Origin: Nocardiopsis metallicus
GTDB lineage: Bacteria > Actinomycetota > Actinomycetes > Streptosporangiales > Streptosporangiaceae
Length of the DNA stretch: 64,000 nt
Direction: 5' to 3'
NCBI RefSeq assembly: GCF_014201115.1
Contig: NZ_JACHDO010000001.1
Span: 124,001 to 188,000 of the forward strand
The position numbers were made by a program, and so were the translations under genes. Below are positions 36,454 through 44,058 of the stretch, one piece after another (positions within the stretch are counted from its first letter, which is position 1; each line of letters opens with the position of its first letter). The notes beneath the pieces were generated by a model that made no database searches, was not told the origin of the DNA, and saw nothing but the letters and a program-made list of their open reading frames with translations.

Positions 36454-36810
36454 ATGATGGTCCTGCTTCGTCACCTACTTGGTGACGTCCTCAGGCGGCT
36501 GCGTCAGCGCCAGGGCCGCACCCTCCGTGAGGTGTCGGCTGATGCACGGGTTTCCCTCGGATACCTGTCGGAGGTCGAGCGCGGGCAGAAGGAAGCCTCT
36601 TCCGAGCTGCTCTCCTCGATCTGCGGGGCCCTCGGGGTCCCGCTCTCGCAGGTACTCAGAGAGGTCTCCGACCAGCTGGCTCTGGCCGAGCTCCAGGAGG
36701 CCGCACTGTTGGGCGACGCGGTCACGACCGACCCCGTCCCCGCGCAGGAACTCGGCATCGCGCCCGTACCGGATCGTGTTCCCCAGGTCGCCGACATGGC
36801 GGGTGTCTGA
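36454..36810 (+). CDS. clgR: ClgR-type XRE-family transcriptional regulator
   Basis: ClgR activates clp protease and stress genes in actinobacteria. The 118-residue protein has an HTH_3 domain (about 9-67) with [30 protein letters not shown], almost identical in pattern to Streptomyces ClgR, followed by a helix [14 protein letters not shown]. The tail ends in ADMAGV. ATG 36454 and ATG 36457 are adjacent; GGAGGGAG (36441-36448) suits both. It is downstream of rimO-pgsA-cinA with a 158-bp gap, as in related genomes. Confidence 0.9.
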   Translation: MMVLLRHLLGDVLRRLRQRQGRTLREVSADARVSLGYLSEVERGQKEASSELLSSICGALGVPLSQVLREVSDQLALAELQEAALLGDAVTTDPVPAQELGIAPVPDRVPQVADMAGV

Positions 36811-36854
36811 CACCCGTCCCCACGTTCACACGTCAGCGCACGCAGCACAACTTT

Positions 36855-36900
36855 CGCTCGAGGAGCCGGTCACCCCGCGGGGTGACCGGCTCCTCGAGCG
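36855..36900. terminator. Perfect 46-bp palindrome, bidirectional terminator
   Basis: Bases 36855-36877 are the exact reverse complement of 36878-36900. It lies between the convergent clgR and Rrf2 genes, 44 bp and 27 bp from their stops, so it can end transcripts from both sides. No T-tract is present on either side. Confidence 0.8.
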
Positions 36901-36927
36901 TGGGCTGCTCCGTCCGGGGAGGCCCGC

Positions 36928-37392
36928 TCAGCGGTGTGTGTGGTTGACCCAGGCCTCGGGGTCCTCGGCCAGGACACGTACCTGTTCGGGGAGTTCGTTG
37001 GTGACCAGGTGCTGGAGGTTGACCCCCTCCAGGATGGCCCGCTCGCTGGCGCGCAGGGCGATCCACACCTGTTGCAGGCTGCGGGCCGCCCCGTCGTAGT
37101 CGACGTGTTCGGGGCGTTCCCCGCGTACGTTGGCGAGCGGACCGTCGACCGCTCGGATGATGTCCGCGAGGGAGATCTCCGCGGCGGGCCGAGCGAGCCA
37201 GTAGCCGCCAACGGGACCCCGTTGACTGCGCACCAGACCGGCACGGCGTAGCTGGGTGAGGATGTTCTCTAGGAATTTTCCGGGGATGGCCTGCGCGCGT
37301 GCGAGCTGCTCGGCCGTCACCGGACCGTCGCTGGCGACAGCGAGCTCTGCGGCCGCGCGAAGCGCGTAGTCGACCCGGGCTGAAAGGCGCAT
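36928..37392 (-). CDS. Rrf2-family transcriptional regulator lacking cysteines
   Basis: The 154-residue protein has the Rrf2 winged-helix fold: MRLSARVDYALRAAAELA at the N terminus, the recognition region AQAIPGKFLENILTQLRRAGLV, and the wing RGPVGGYWLARPAAEISLADIIRAVDG. Iron-sulfur members (IscR, NsrR, RsrR) have three cysteines in the loop after this, where this protein has RGERPEHVDYDGA. There is no cysteine anywhere, so it cannot bind a cysteine-ligated cluster. It may sense a metabolite, as CymR senses CysK. No sulfur gene adjoins it. Confidence 0.88.
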   Translation of the reverse strand: MRLSARVDYALRAAAELAVASDGPVTAEQLARAQAIPGKFLENILTQLRRAGLVRSQRGPVGGYWLARPAAEISLADIIRAVDGPLANVRGERPEHVDYDGAARSLQQVWIALRASERAILEGVNLQHLVTNELPEQVRVLAEDPEAWVNHTHR

Positions 37393-37561
37393 GCTGTGAT
37401 TATGCCGTGGTTAGAAGGGCGAATGGGGCACCGTCCGCCGACGAGTCTCGTCGGTGAGCGGGATGCTACGGGTTAAGAGTACTTCTCCTACCGGCTTTCG
37501 GGGACATGGGTGACGTTCGGCGCTTCTCAGAAATCTGCGGAGACCGGCGTACCCGGAGAAG

Positions 37562-37602
37562 GCCGTCGGCCCGGTCCCTGGAGGGGGGACCGGGCCGACG
37601 GC
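37562..37602 (-). terminator. Terminator of the sugar operon (after the GH3 gene)
   Basis: A perfect 17-bp stem (37562-37578 with 37586-37602) encloses a 7-nt loop. It lies 36 bp beyond the GH3 stop on the minus strand. Confidence 0.8.
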
Positions 37603-37637
37603 GCAGGAAGGTCGCGGAGAGGGAGGAGCCCCGGGAC

Positions 37638-39104
37638 CTACTGGGTGGCCTCGAGGGCGCCCGCGGAGCCGAGGAGCTCTGCGGCACTCAGTCCGTTGAC
37701 GTGCGCGGCACCGTACGTGCTCACGTAGGCGCCGCAGTCGGGACGCCAGATGGGCAGGCCCATCTCCACCACCACGGCCTCGGGCCGGGAGCTGAGCAGG
37801 GCACTGACGAACTCCTGGGTGGTCGGGTAGCGGTGCGCGTCCCGGACCACCACGACCAGGTCGCGGTCGGCGGCCGCGGCCAGCACCGCGGCGGGTTCGT
37901 CGGCCTCGGGGGAGAGGCGGACGGTGTCGCGGAACCAGGGACCCAGGCCCCACGGCACCTCGCCGACGGCGATCCCGGCGGGGGCTTCCACCTCGACCAC
38001 GTACGGGTTGTCCAGCGGCGGGATGTCGCCATCCACCCGGGTGGCCCGGCGGGCCCCGGCCAGCCCGACCGTCCCGGTCACCTCTGCGGTCGCCTTGGTC
38101 TCGGCGGACTCCTTGACCCAGTCGCGCAGCCGGGCGTTGCGCTCGGCGGCCTCCTCCAGGCGCTCGCCGGTCAGGCGGCCCTCACGCACCGCCTGGACCA
38201 GCGCGGAGCGGACCCGGGCGACCTGGTCGGCGTACACGAACCGGCCCAGGCACAGCAGGTCGCAGCCGGCGGCCACCGCGAGCACGCTGGCCTCGGGGAT
38301 ACCGATCTCGCCGCTCACGCCGCGCATGTCCATGGCGTCGCTGACCACGACCCCGGTGAAGCCCATCTCGTTGCGCAGCAGGTCGTTGAGCAGGGCGCGG
38401 TTGAGCGTGGCGGGGCCCTCACCGCCCAGACCGGGCAGTTCGATGTGCGCGGTCAGGATGGAACGGACCCCGGCGTCGATGGCGGCCCGGAAGGGCAGGA
38501 GTTCGCGGCGGCGCAGCAGGTCGGCGTCGGCCTCCACCACGGGCAGCGTGTGGTGCGAGTCCTTGGAGGTGGCGCCGTGGCCGGGGAAGTGCTTGGCGCA
38601 GGCGGCCACTCCGGCCTCCTGGAGGCCCTGCACGGAGGCGGCGGCGTGCCGGGCGACCAGATCGGCGTCGGCCCCGAAGGAACGGGTGCCGATCACCGGG
38701 TTGTCGTCGGCGACGTTGACGTCCACCGAGGGCGCCAGGTCCAGGTTGAAGCCCATGCCGGACAGCTGGACGCCCAGCGCGCGCAGGGTGGCCCGGGTGA
38801 GGTCGGTGTCGTCCACCGCGCCCAGGGCCGCGTTGCCGGGGTAGTCGCTGCCCCGGGCCTGGCCGATGCGGGTCACGTCGCCACCCTCCTCGTCCAGGGA
38901 GATCAGCGGGGTGTCCGTGGCCTCGCACAGGCTCGCGTTGAGCGCGGTGACCTGCTCGGGGCTCTCCAGGTTGTTGTGGAACAGGCAGACGCCGGAGATC
39001 CCGTCCGCGAGCCCGTCCAAGATCCATCGGGGGGCCTGGAGGGACTCGAAGGGCACCAGCAGCGTGGCGTTGGCCAGACGCTCCAGTGTCGGGTCGTGCG
39101 GCAT
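37638..39104 (-). CDS. Glycoside hydrolase family 3, NagZ-like beta-N-acetylhexosaminidase
   Basis: The 488-residue protein has a GH3 N-terminal barrel: SLDEEGGDVTR, KHFPGHGATSKDSHHTLP (the His-bearing loop specific to NagZ-type hexosaminidases) and SDAMDMRGV with the nucleophile Asp. A C-terminal domain of about 170 residues follows. No signal peptide is present, so it should act on sugars already imported. It lies 151 bp downstream of the permease genes of the sugar ABC transporter, on the same strand. Likely substrates are GlcNAc- or GlcN-containing oligosaccharides. ATG 39104 is the natural start. Confidence 0.88.
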   Translation of the reverse strand: MPHDPTLERLANATLLVPFESLQAPRWILDGLADGISGVCLFHNNLESPEQVTALNASLCEATDTPLISLDEEGGDVTRIGQARGSDYPGNAALGAVDDTDLTRATLRALGVQLSGMGFNLDLAPSVDVNVADDNPVIGTRSFGADADLVARHAAASVQGLQEAGVAACAKHFPGHGATSKDSHHTLPVVEADADLLRRRELLPFRAAIDAGVRSILTAHIELPGLGGEGPATLNRALLNDLLRNEMGFTGVVVSDAMDMRGVSGEIGIPEASVLAVAAGCDLLCLGRFVYADQVARVRSALVQAVREGRLTGERLEEAAERNARLRDWVKESAETKATAEVTGTVGLAGARRATRVDGDIPPLDNPYVVEVEAPAGIAVGEVPWGLGPWFRDTVRLSPEADEPAAVLAAAADRDLVVVVRDAHRYPTTQEFVSALLSSRPEAVVVEMGLPIWRPDCGAYVSTYGAAHVNGLSAAELLGSAGALEATQ

Positions 39105-39232
39105 GACGAACTCCGTTCGGTGAGCAGAGGTGCCCGGGCGAGGGCAGACGCGTGGCGGGGAAAGGGGTGCGTTGGTGGTGGTGCGGTCCCGGGCCGGGCT
39201 CCGTGGTAGTTGGTCGGTGTGGCTGGTGGAGC

Positions 39233-39255
39233 CCGCCCCGGCGGTGTCGGGGCGG
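39233..39255 (-). terminator. Hairpin between the MalG-type permease and GH3 genes
   Basis: An 8-bp stem (39233-39240 with 39248-39255) with a 7-nt loop lies directly after the permease stop on the minus strand. It could lower read-through into the GH3 gene or protect the upstream message. Confidence 0.4.
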
Positions 39256-40137
39256 TCAGCCCTTGACCGCGCCCATGGTCAGGCCGGAGACCATGCGGCG
39301 CTGGACGAAGAGGAAGAAGATCATCACGGGGACGGTCAGCAGGGTCGACGCGGCCATGATCGACCCCCACTCGATGGACACCGCGCCGAAGTAGTACTGC
39401 AGGGAGATCGGCAGGGTGTAGGCGCCGGTGTTGTTCTGCAGGAACGTGAAGGCCACGAGGAACTCGTTCCACGCGGTGATGAACGCGAAGATGCTCGCGG
39501 CTGCCAGGCCCGGTGCGACCAGCGGCATCAGGATGCGCCAGAAGATCGTCCAGCCGCTGGCGCCGTCGATGGCCGCGGCCTCCTCCAGCTCCTTGGGCAC
39601 CGCCGAGACGAAGTTGCGGATCATCAGGATGGTGATCGGCAGCGCGACCGCGACGTAGATGACGAACACACCGGTCAGGTTGCCGACCAGCTCCAGGTCC
39701 AGGGCGTTGCCCAGGTGGAAGAAGTTGATGAACAGCGAGATGATCAGTGCCTCGACCGGGACCATCTGGATCACCAGCAGCATGATGATGAACGCCGAGC
39801 GCAGTTTGAACTTGAACCTGGCCACGGCGATCGCGGCCAGTAGGGCCAGCAGGGCGGCGAAGGCCACCGAGCCCACGGTCACGATGAGGCTGTTGGAGAG
39901 GAACGACCAGAAGGAGGTGCCGGGGATGAGCACGCCCGACAGGACCCGCTCGAAGTGCTCGAAGGTGATCTCGCGTGGGAAGAGAGTGGGCTCACGGGTG
40001 AAGATCTCCCCGGTGGGGCGCAGCGCGGTGGCCAGGACCCAGTAGACGGGGAAGACCGCGAAGATGAAGACCGCGAGGGCGGCGAGGTAGGCGCCGCCCC
40101 TGCCGAGCCTCTTGCGCAGACGGTAGACGTTGTTCAT
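39256..40137 (-). CDS. Carbohydrate ABC transporter permease (MalG type)
   Basis: The 293-residue subunit has six predicted transmembrane helices. The cytoplasmic EAA loop reads ELEEAAAIDGASGWTIFWRILMP, and the C terminus is QRRMVSGLTMGAVKG, which is characteristic of MalG-type permeases. The ATG at 40137 overlaps the MalF-type stop as ATGA. The frame continues upstream to 40746 without meaning. No ATPase gene is nearby, so a shared ATPase such as MsiK is presumably used, as known for Streptomyces sugar importers. Confidence 0.92.
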   Translation of the reverse strand: MNNVYRLRKRLGRGGAYLAALAVFIFAVFPVYWVLATALRPTGEIFTREPTLFPREITFEHFERVLSGVLIPGTSFWSFLSNSLIVTVGSVAFAALLALLAAIAVARFKFKLRSAFIIMLLVIQMVPVEALIISLFINFFHLGNALDLELVGNLTGVFVIYVAVALPITILMIRNFVSAVPKELEEAAAIDGASGWTIFWRILMPLVAPGLAAASIFAFITAWNEFLVAFTFLQNNTGAYTLPISLQYYFGAVSIEWGSIMAASTLLTVPVMIFFLFVQRRMVSGLTMGAVKG

Positions 40138-41114
40138 CGGGTCTCCTCCTGGCGGATCATGGCGCGCAGGTAGTAAGCGCTGATCACGAGTACCAGGACG
40201 GTCATGATCACGGCGATCGCCGACCCCATGCCGTAGTTGGGCGGGGTCGAGGCGAAGCCCAGTTGGAAGATGTAGGTCGGGATCAGGTGGATGTCCCGGT
40301 TGGTGATGCCGCCGGCCAGGATGAACAGCTGCGTGAAGATCCGGAAGTCCCAGATCACCTGGAGGATGAGCAGCAGTGCGAAGAGCGGCCGCAGCATCGG
40401 GAAGGTGACGTTCCAGAAGCTGCGCCAGGCGCTCGCGCCGTCGATGCGCGCGGCCTCGTAGAGCTCGTTCGGGATGCTCTTGAGCCCGGCAAGAACGCTG
40501 ATGGCCACGAACGGGAACGACTGCCACACCACGGTGATGATGAGGATCGGGAACAGGGTCTCCGGTGAGTTGAACCAGTTGAACTCGTTCCAGCCCGATC
40601 CCACCAGCCAGGTCGGCAGGCTGTCGAGGATGGTGTTGACCAGCCCGTATCTGGTGTCGAACAGCCAGCGGTAGACGATGGCGGCGCTGATCACGGGTGT
40701 GGCCCAGGCCAGCATCAGGCCGAGGCCCAGGGTGGTGGAGGCCCACTTCGGCAGCTTGTGCATCAGGATGCCGACGAGTGTTCCGAGGATCATCGTCAGG
40801 ATGACCATGGACAGGCAGACGATGATGGTGTTACGGAAGACCGACCAGAAGCGCTCGTCGGTGAGCACGTAGATGTAGTGGCCGAAGTTGTTCCACTCGG
40901 CCTCCTGCCCGCGCAGCTGCTGCAGGCCGTAGTCGTGCAGCGAGATGTACAGCATCTGGCCGATGGGCCAGAGCAGGACCACGGCCAGCACGGTCAGTGC
41001 GGGCAGGATCAGGAAGTAGGGAACGAACCTGAGGCGCGTGCGGCGCGACAGGCCCGACCTCCGCCCGGGCCGTTGGACCTCGGGCTCCGTGGGGCGTTCC
41101 AGCGTTTGTGTCAT
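40134..41114 (-). CDS. Carbohydrate ABC transporter permease (MalF type)
   Basis: The 326-residue subunit has a proline-rich cytoplasmic N terminus, six helices and the EAA loop NELYEAARIDGASAWRSFWNVTFPML. It pairs with the following MalG-type gene, with which it overlaps by four bases. It is separated from the upstream binding-protein gene by 84 bp that contain a strong hairpin. ATG 41114 has no perfect ribosome site, but the hairpin and a GGAACGG stretch precede it. Confidence 0.92.
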   Translation of the reverse strand: MTQTLERPTEPEVQRPGRRSGLSRRTRLRFVPYFLILPALTVLAVVLLWPIGQMLYISLHDYGLQQLRGQEAEWNNFGHYIYVLTDERFWSVFRNTIIVCLSMVILTMILGTLVGILMHKLPKWASTTLGLGLMLAWATPVISAAIVYRWLFDTRYGLVNTILDSLPTWLVGSGWNEFNWFNSPETLFPILIITVVWQSFPFVAISVLAGLKSIPNELYEAARIDGASAWRSFWNVTFPMLRPLFALLLILQVIWDFRIFTQLFILAGGITNRDIHLIPTYIFQLGFASTPPNYGMGSAIAVIMTVLVLVISAYYLRAMIRQEETR

Positions 41115-41138
41115 GAGCCGTTCCTGGCGGGTTGAGCG

Positions 41139-41167
41139 GGGGCGGCCGCCGTGCGGGCGGCCGCCCC
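41139..41167 (-). terminator. Intercistronic hairpin between binding-protein and permease genes
   Basis: A perfect 12-bp stem of G and C (41139-41150 with 41156-41167) has a 5-nt loop. It lies 31 bp after the binding-protein stop and 24 bp before the permease start on the minus strand. It would partly stop transcription or block 3' decay so that more binding protein than permease is made. Confidence 0.65.
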
Positions 41168-41198
41168 TGGTGCGTGCGTGGCGAACACGCGGTGGTGG

Positions 41199-42488
41199 CT
41201 ACTCCTCGTCGCGGTTGAGCGCCTCGGTGAGCTCTTCGTTCAGCTCGGGGAGGACGTCGTCCGCGGACTCGCCCTCGGCCAGGCGCTGTACCGCGTTCTG
41301 GATGGTGGCCAGCTCCCACTGGACGTGGCCCCAGTTGGCGGTGTCGGGGAACAGGCGCAGGTCACCGGTGGCCTGGGTGGCGGCACCGGCCAGAACCGGG
41401 TCCTCCTGGAAGGCGTCGCTCTCCAGGACGTCCTCGAACGTCGGGAACATCGACGACACCTCGTTGTAGGGCAGCGCGTTGTCCTTGCTGTTCAGCACGG
41501 TGATGTAGTCGAACGCGGCCTCGGGGTACTCGGAGGTGCCCCACACGGCGAGGTCGGAGCCGCCTCCGAAGGCGGGGGCCATGCCGTCCACACCCGGGAT
41601 GGGCGCGGTGGCCCACTGGTCCGCGTGCTCGTCGTTGAGCTCCTCCAGCTGGGGCTTGGCCCAGGGGCCGTCGATGAACATGCCGATCTCACGGTTGACG
41701 AAGTCGGCGTGGGCGCAGTCGACCTCGTTGAGGCCGATGCAGGCGCTCGGGGAGACACCGTCGACGGTGAGACCCGCGTAGAACTCCAGGGCCTCGGAGG
41801 TGGCGTCGGATTCGAGCTGGCCGACCCACGCGCCACCCTCCTGGGTGGCGAACTCGCCGCCGTTGGCCCATACGAAGCTGGCGATGCCGTTCATGAAGTC
41901 GGTCGGGGCGGCGAAACCGGGAACGCCGTACTCGTCCTCGATATCGGCCGAGACCTCGAGCAGATCGTCCCAGGTCTCCGGTGCCTCGTGGCCGAGTTCG
42001 TCGAGCCAGTCCGTGTTGTACCAGAGGGCGCGGACGCCGCTGTACCAGGGCACGCTGTACTGGGCGTCGCCGAAGGCGCCGTTCGCGAGCGCTCCTTCGA
42101 GGAGGTCCTCCGCCTCGTCCCAGCCCTCGACGTACTCGGAGACGTCGTAGAGGGCCTCGGCATCGGCCCAGGTGGCGACCTGGTCGTTGCCGATCTCGAC
42201 GACGTCGGGGCCGCCGGAGACCATGGCGGTCTGGAAGCGCTGGCTGAACTCGCCCCAGGGAATCCACTGGACGTCGACTTCGGTGTCCGGGTAGATGTCC
42301 TGGTACTGCTCGGCCACCGTGTCCATGAAGGCGTTCTGGTCTTCGCTGGCGTCACCCATGCGCCACACGGTCAGGGTGTCGGGTGCGTCGCCGGAAGCGT
42401 TGCCGCCGTCGCCGTCATCGGAACCGCCGCCGCAGGCGGCCGCGAGCATGACCACGGCCGAAGCCAAGGCGATCTTGGAGAACCTCAT
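41199..42488 (-). CDS. Sugar ABC transporter substrate-binding lipoprotein
   Basis: The 429-residue protein is a family 1 extracellular solute-binding protein for carbohydrates. A lipobox MLAAAC places the lipidated cysteine at residue 19, followed by a Gly/Ser/Asp tether. Marks of the family include LTVWRMGD, QRFQTAMVSGGPDVVEIGN, MFIDGPWAKPQ and a C-terminal helix. GGGAGAT before ATG 42488 acts as ribosome site. It is the first gene of the operon and divergent from the ROK gene, with 264 bp between them. The ligand is unknown; the GH3 gene and operator suggest amino-sugar oligosaccharides. Confidence 0.92.
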   Translation of the reverse strand: MRFSKIALASAVVMLAAACGGGSDDGDGGNASGDAPDTLTVWRMGDASEDQNAFMDTVAEQYQDIYPDTEVDVQWIPWGEFSQRFQTAMVSGGPDVVEIGNDQVATWADAEALYDVSEYVEGWDEAEDLLEGALANGAFGDAQYSVPWYSGVRALWYNTDWLDELGHEAPETWDDLLEVSADIEDEYGVPGFAAPTDFMNGIASFVWANGGEFATQEGGAWVGQLESDATSEALEFYAGLTVDGVSPSACIGLNEVDCAHADFVNREIGMFIDGPWAKPQLEELNDEHADQWATAPIPGVDGMAPAFGGGSDLAVWGTSEYPEAAFDYITVLNSKDNALPYNEVSSMFPTFEDVLESDAFQEDPVLAGAATQATGDLRLFPDTANWGHVQWELATIQNAVQRLAEGESADDVLPELNEELTEALNRDEE

Positions 42489-42706
42489 GTGAACCTATCT
42501 CCCTTCGCACGACGCGCCGGGGCTCGGCGCCTGTGCCCGAGGCAACCTGGGATCATGGACAGATCCGGTTGTCTCGATGTCTCTGGTGGGGGTGTGCTGA
42601 GACAGCACTGCACTGCTTTGGGCCGCCCCTCCGGCGCGGGTACCGGTGGTCCGAATATCGTTGCGGACCTGCCGGGACGTGACCTCCTGTGAGGTTGTGA
42701 GCTAAA

Positions 42707-42729
42707 TTAACAGGAAACTTTCCTAATAA
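42707..42729. promoter_or_regulatory. Palindromic operator, probable ROK (CsnR-like) binding site
   Basis: AGGAAA-C-TTTCCT at 42712-42724 is a perfect odd palindrome, extended by TTA (42707-42709) and TAA (42727-42729) to 23 bp. It sits in a markedly A/T-rich island of the divergent intergenic region, 24 bp before the ROK gene start. The half site matches the CsnR-type ROK operator of Streptomyces as I recall it. Confidence 0.7.
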
Positions 42730-42752
42730 AAACAGGGTGAGGTGTCACGGTT

Positions 42753-43967
42753 ATGTCTCAACGTCCGGGGACTCCCCGGCTGCTGCGCCAGCTCAACGAC
42801 CGCGCAGCACTGGAACTCCTACTATCCGGTGGTCCGCTGACCAGGACCCAGCTGGGGACGAGGACGGGCCTGTCGAAGGTGACGGCCTCCCAGCTCCTGT
42901 CCCGTCTTGAGGAACGCGACCTGGTGCGGGTCGTCGGCAGCCGGGCGGGCGGGCGCGGCCCCAACGCCGCCCTCTACGCCGTGGTCCCCGAGAGCGCCTA
43001 CGTGGCGGTCCTCGACGTGAGCGCGGGGCGGGTCACCGCCACCATCGCCGACATCACCGGCCGGATCATCAGCGACGTCACGGTGGACCCCAGCGCCTCC
43101 GACGACCCCGTCGCCCTCGTGCACACCGCCGTGATGCGCCTGGTCGAGACGGCCGGGGTCCCCCTGGACAAGGTCCGCGCCTGCGTCATCGGCACCCCCG
43201 GCGTCGTCGACCCCCGCACCGGCGACATCCGCTTCTCCTTCGACCTCATGTCCTGGCACGAGGGCGTCCTGGAGGCCCTGCGCGCCGACCTCAAGCGTTC
43301 GGTCATGCTCGAGAACGACGTCAACCTCGCCGCCCTGGCCGAGCACTCCGAGGGCGCGGCCACCGGTGTGGACGAGTTCGTGCTCATCTGGCTCAGCGCC
43401 GCGGGCGGTGTCGGTATGTCCACGATGATCGACGGCCGTATCCACCGCGGCCGCTCCGGCGGCGCGGGCGAGATCGGGTACCTGCCGGTGCCCGGCGCGC
43501 CGATGCCGGTTGACCTCGGCCTCTCCGGAGGGTACGAGTCCCTCCAGGACCAGGGGGACCGGGAACTGCCGCACGGTTTCCAGGCCCTGGTCAAGGCCAA
43601 GCAGGTGGTCAAGCTCGCCGCCGAACACGGCATCACCGGCGGCGACGTCACCGAGGTCGTCGCCGCCGCCTCGGCTTCGGACAGCCCGGAGAGCGACGCC
43701 TTCCTCGACGCCTTCGCCGACCGGCTCGCCCGGGGCGTGGCCGCGGTCAGCGTGATCATCGACCCAGGGCTGGTCGTGCTGGGCGGCGACGTCGCCAAGG
43801 CGGGCGGCGCCAAGCTCGCCGAGCGGGTCCAGGCGGCCACCGCGCGGATAGCGCCCAACGTCACCGAGGTGGCCCTGGGGTCGGTCGAGGGCAGTCCGGT
43901 CGTTCGGGGCGCGCTGTTGCACGCCCTGGAACACGCGCGCGACGAGGTGTTCTCCTCCACGGTCTGA
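42753..43967 (+). CDS. ROK-family transcriptional repressor (CsnR-like)
   Basis: The 404-residue protein has an N-terminal winged HTH (about 10-70, GPLTRTQLGTRTGLSKVTASQLLSRLEERDLV), then a ROK domain. The domain keeps LENDVNLAALAE but is degenerate elsewhere. The sugar-contact GEIGH motif reads GEIGY (Tyr243), the zinc motif CxCGxxGCxE is replaced by DLGLSGGYES (254-263), and no DxGGT phosphate loop is present. It is therefore a regulator and not a kinase. It is divergent from the sugar transporter and lies beside the palindromic operator, so it likely represses the transporter genes and itself. GAGG at 42739-42742 precedes ATG 42753. Confidence 0.92.
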   Translation: MSQRPGTPRLLRQLNDRAALELLLSGGPLTRTQLGTRTGLSKVTASQLLSRLEERDLVRVVGSRAGGRGPNAALYAVVPESAYVAVLDVSAGRVTATIADITGRIISDVTVDPSASDDPVALVHTAVMRLVETAGVPLDKVRACVIGTPGVVDPRTGDIRFSFDLMSWHEGVLEALRADLKRSVMLENDVNLAALAEHSEGAATGVDEFVLIWLSAAGGVGMSTMIDGRIHRGRSGGAGEIGYLPVPGAPMPVDLGLSGGYESLQDQGDRELPHGFQALVKAKQVVKLAAEHGITGGDVTEVVAAASASDSPESDAFLDAFADRLARGVAAVSVIIDPGLVVLGGDVAKAGGAKLAERVQAATARIAPNVTEVALGSVEGSPVVRGALLHALEHARDEVFSSTV

Positions 43968-43993
43968 TCCTGGAGTTTCGACAGTTGTCAGGA

Positions 43994-44042
43994 CAGCGGT
44001 CCGCGCCCCGGGCACCCTCACCCGCCGGGGCGCGGACCGCTG
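43994..44042. terminator. Bidirectional terminator between the ROK and kinase genes
   Basis: A perfect 18-bp stem (43994-44011 with 44025-44042) has a 13-nt loop. It lies between the convergent ends of the ROK gene (27 bp) and the second kinase gene (17 bp). Confidence 0.75.
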
Positions 44043-44058
44043 GGCGCCCACGGCCCGG

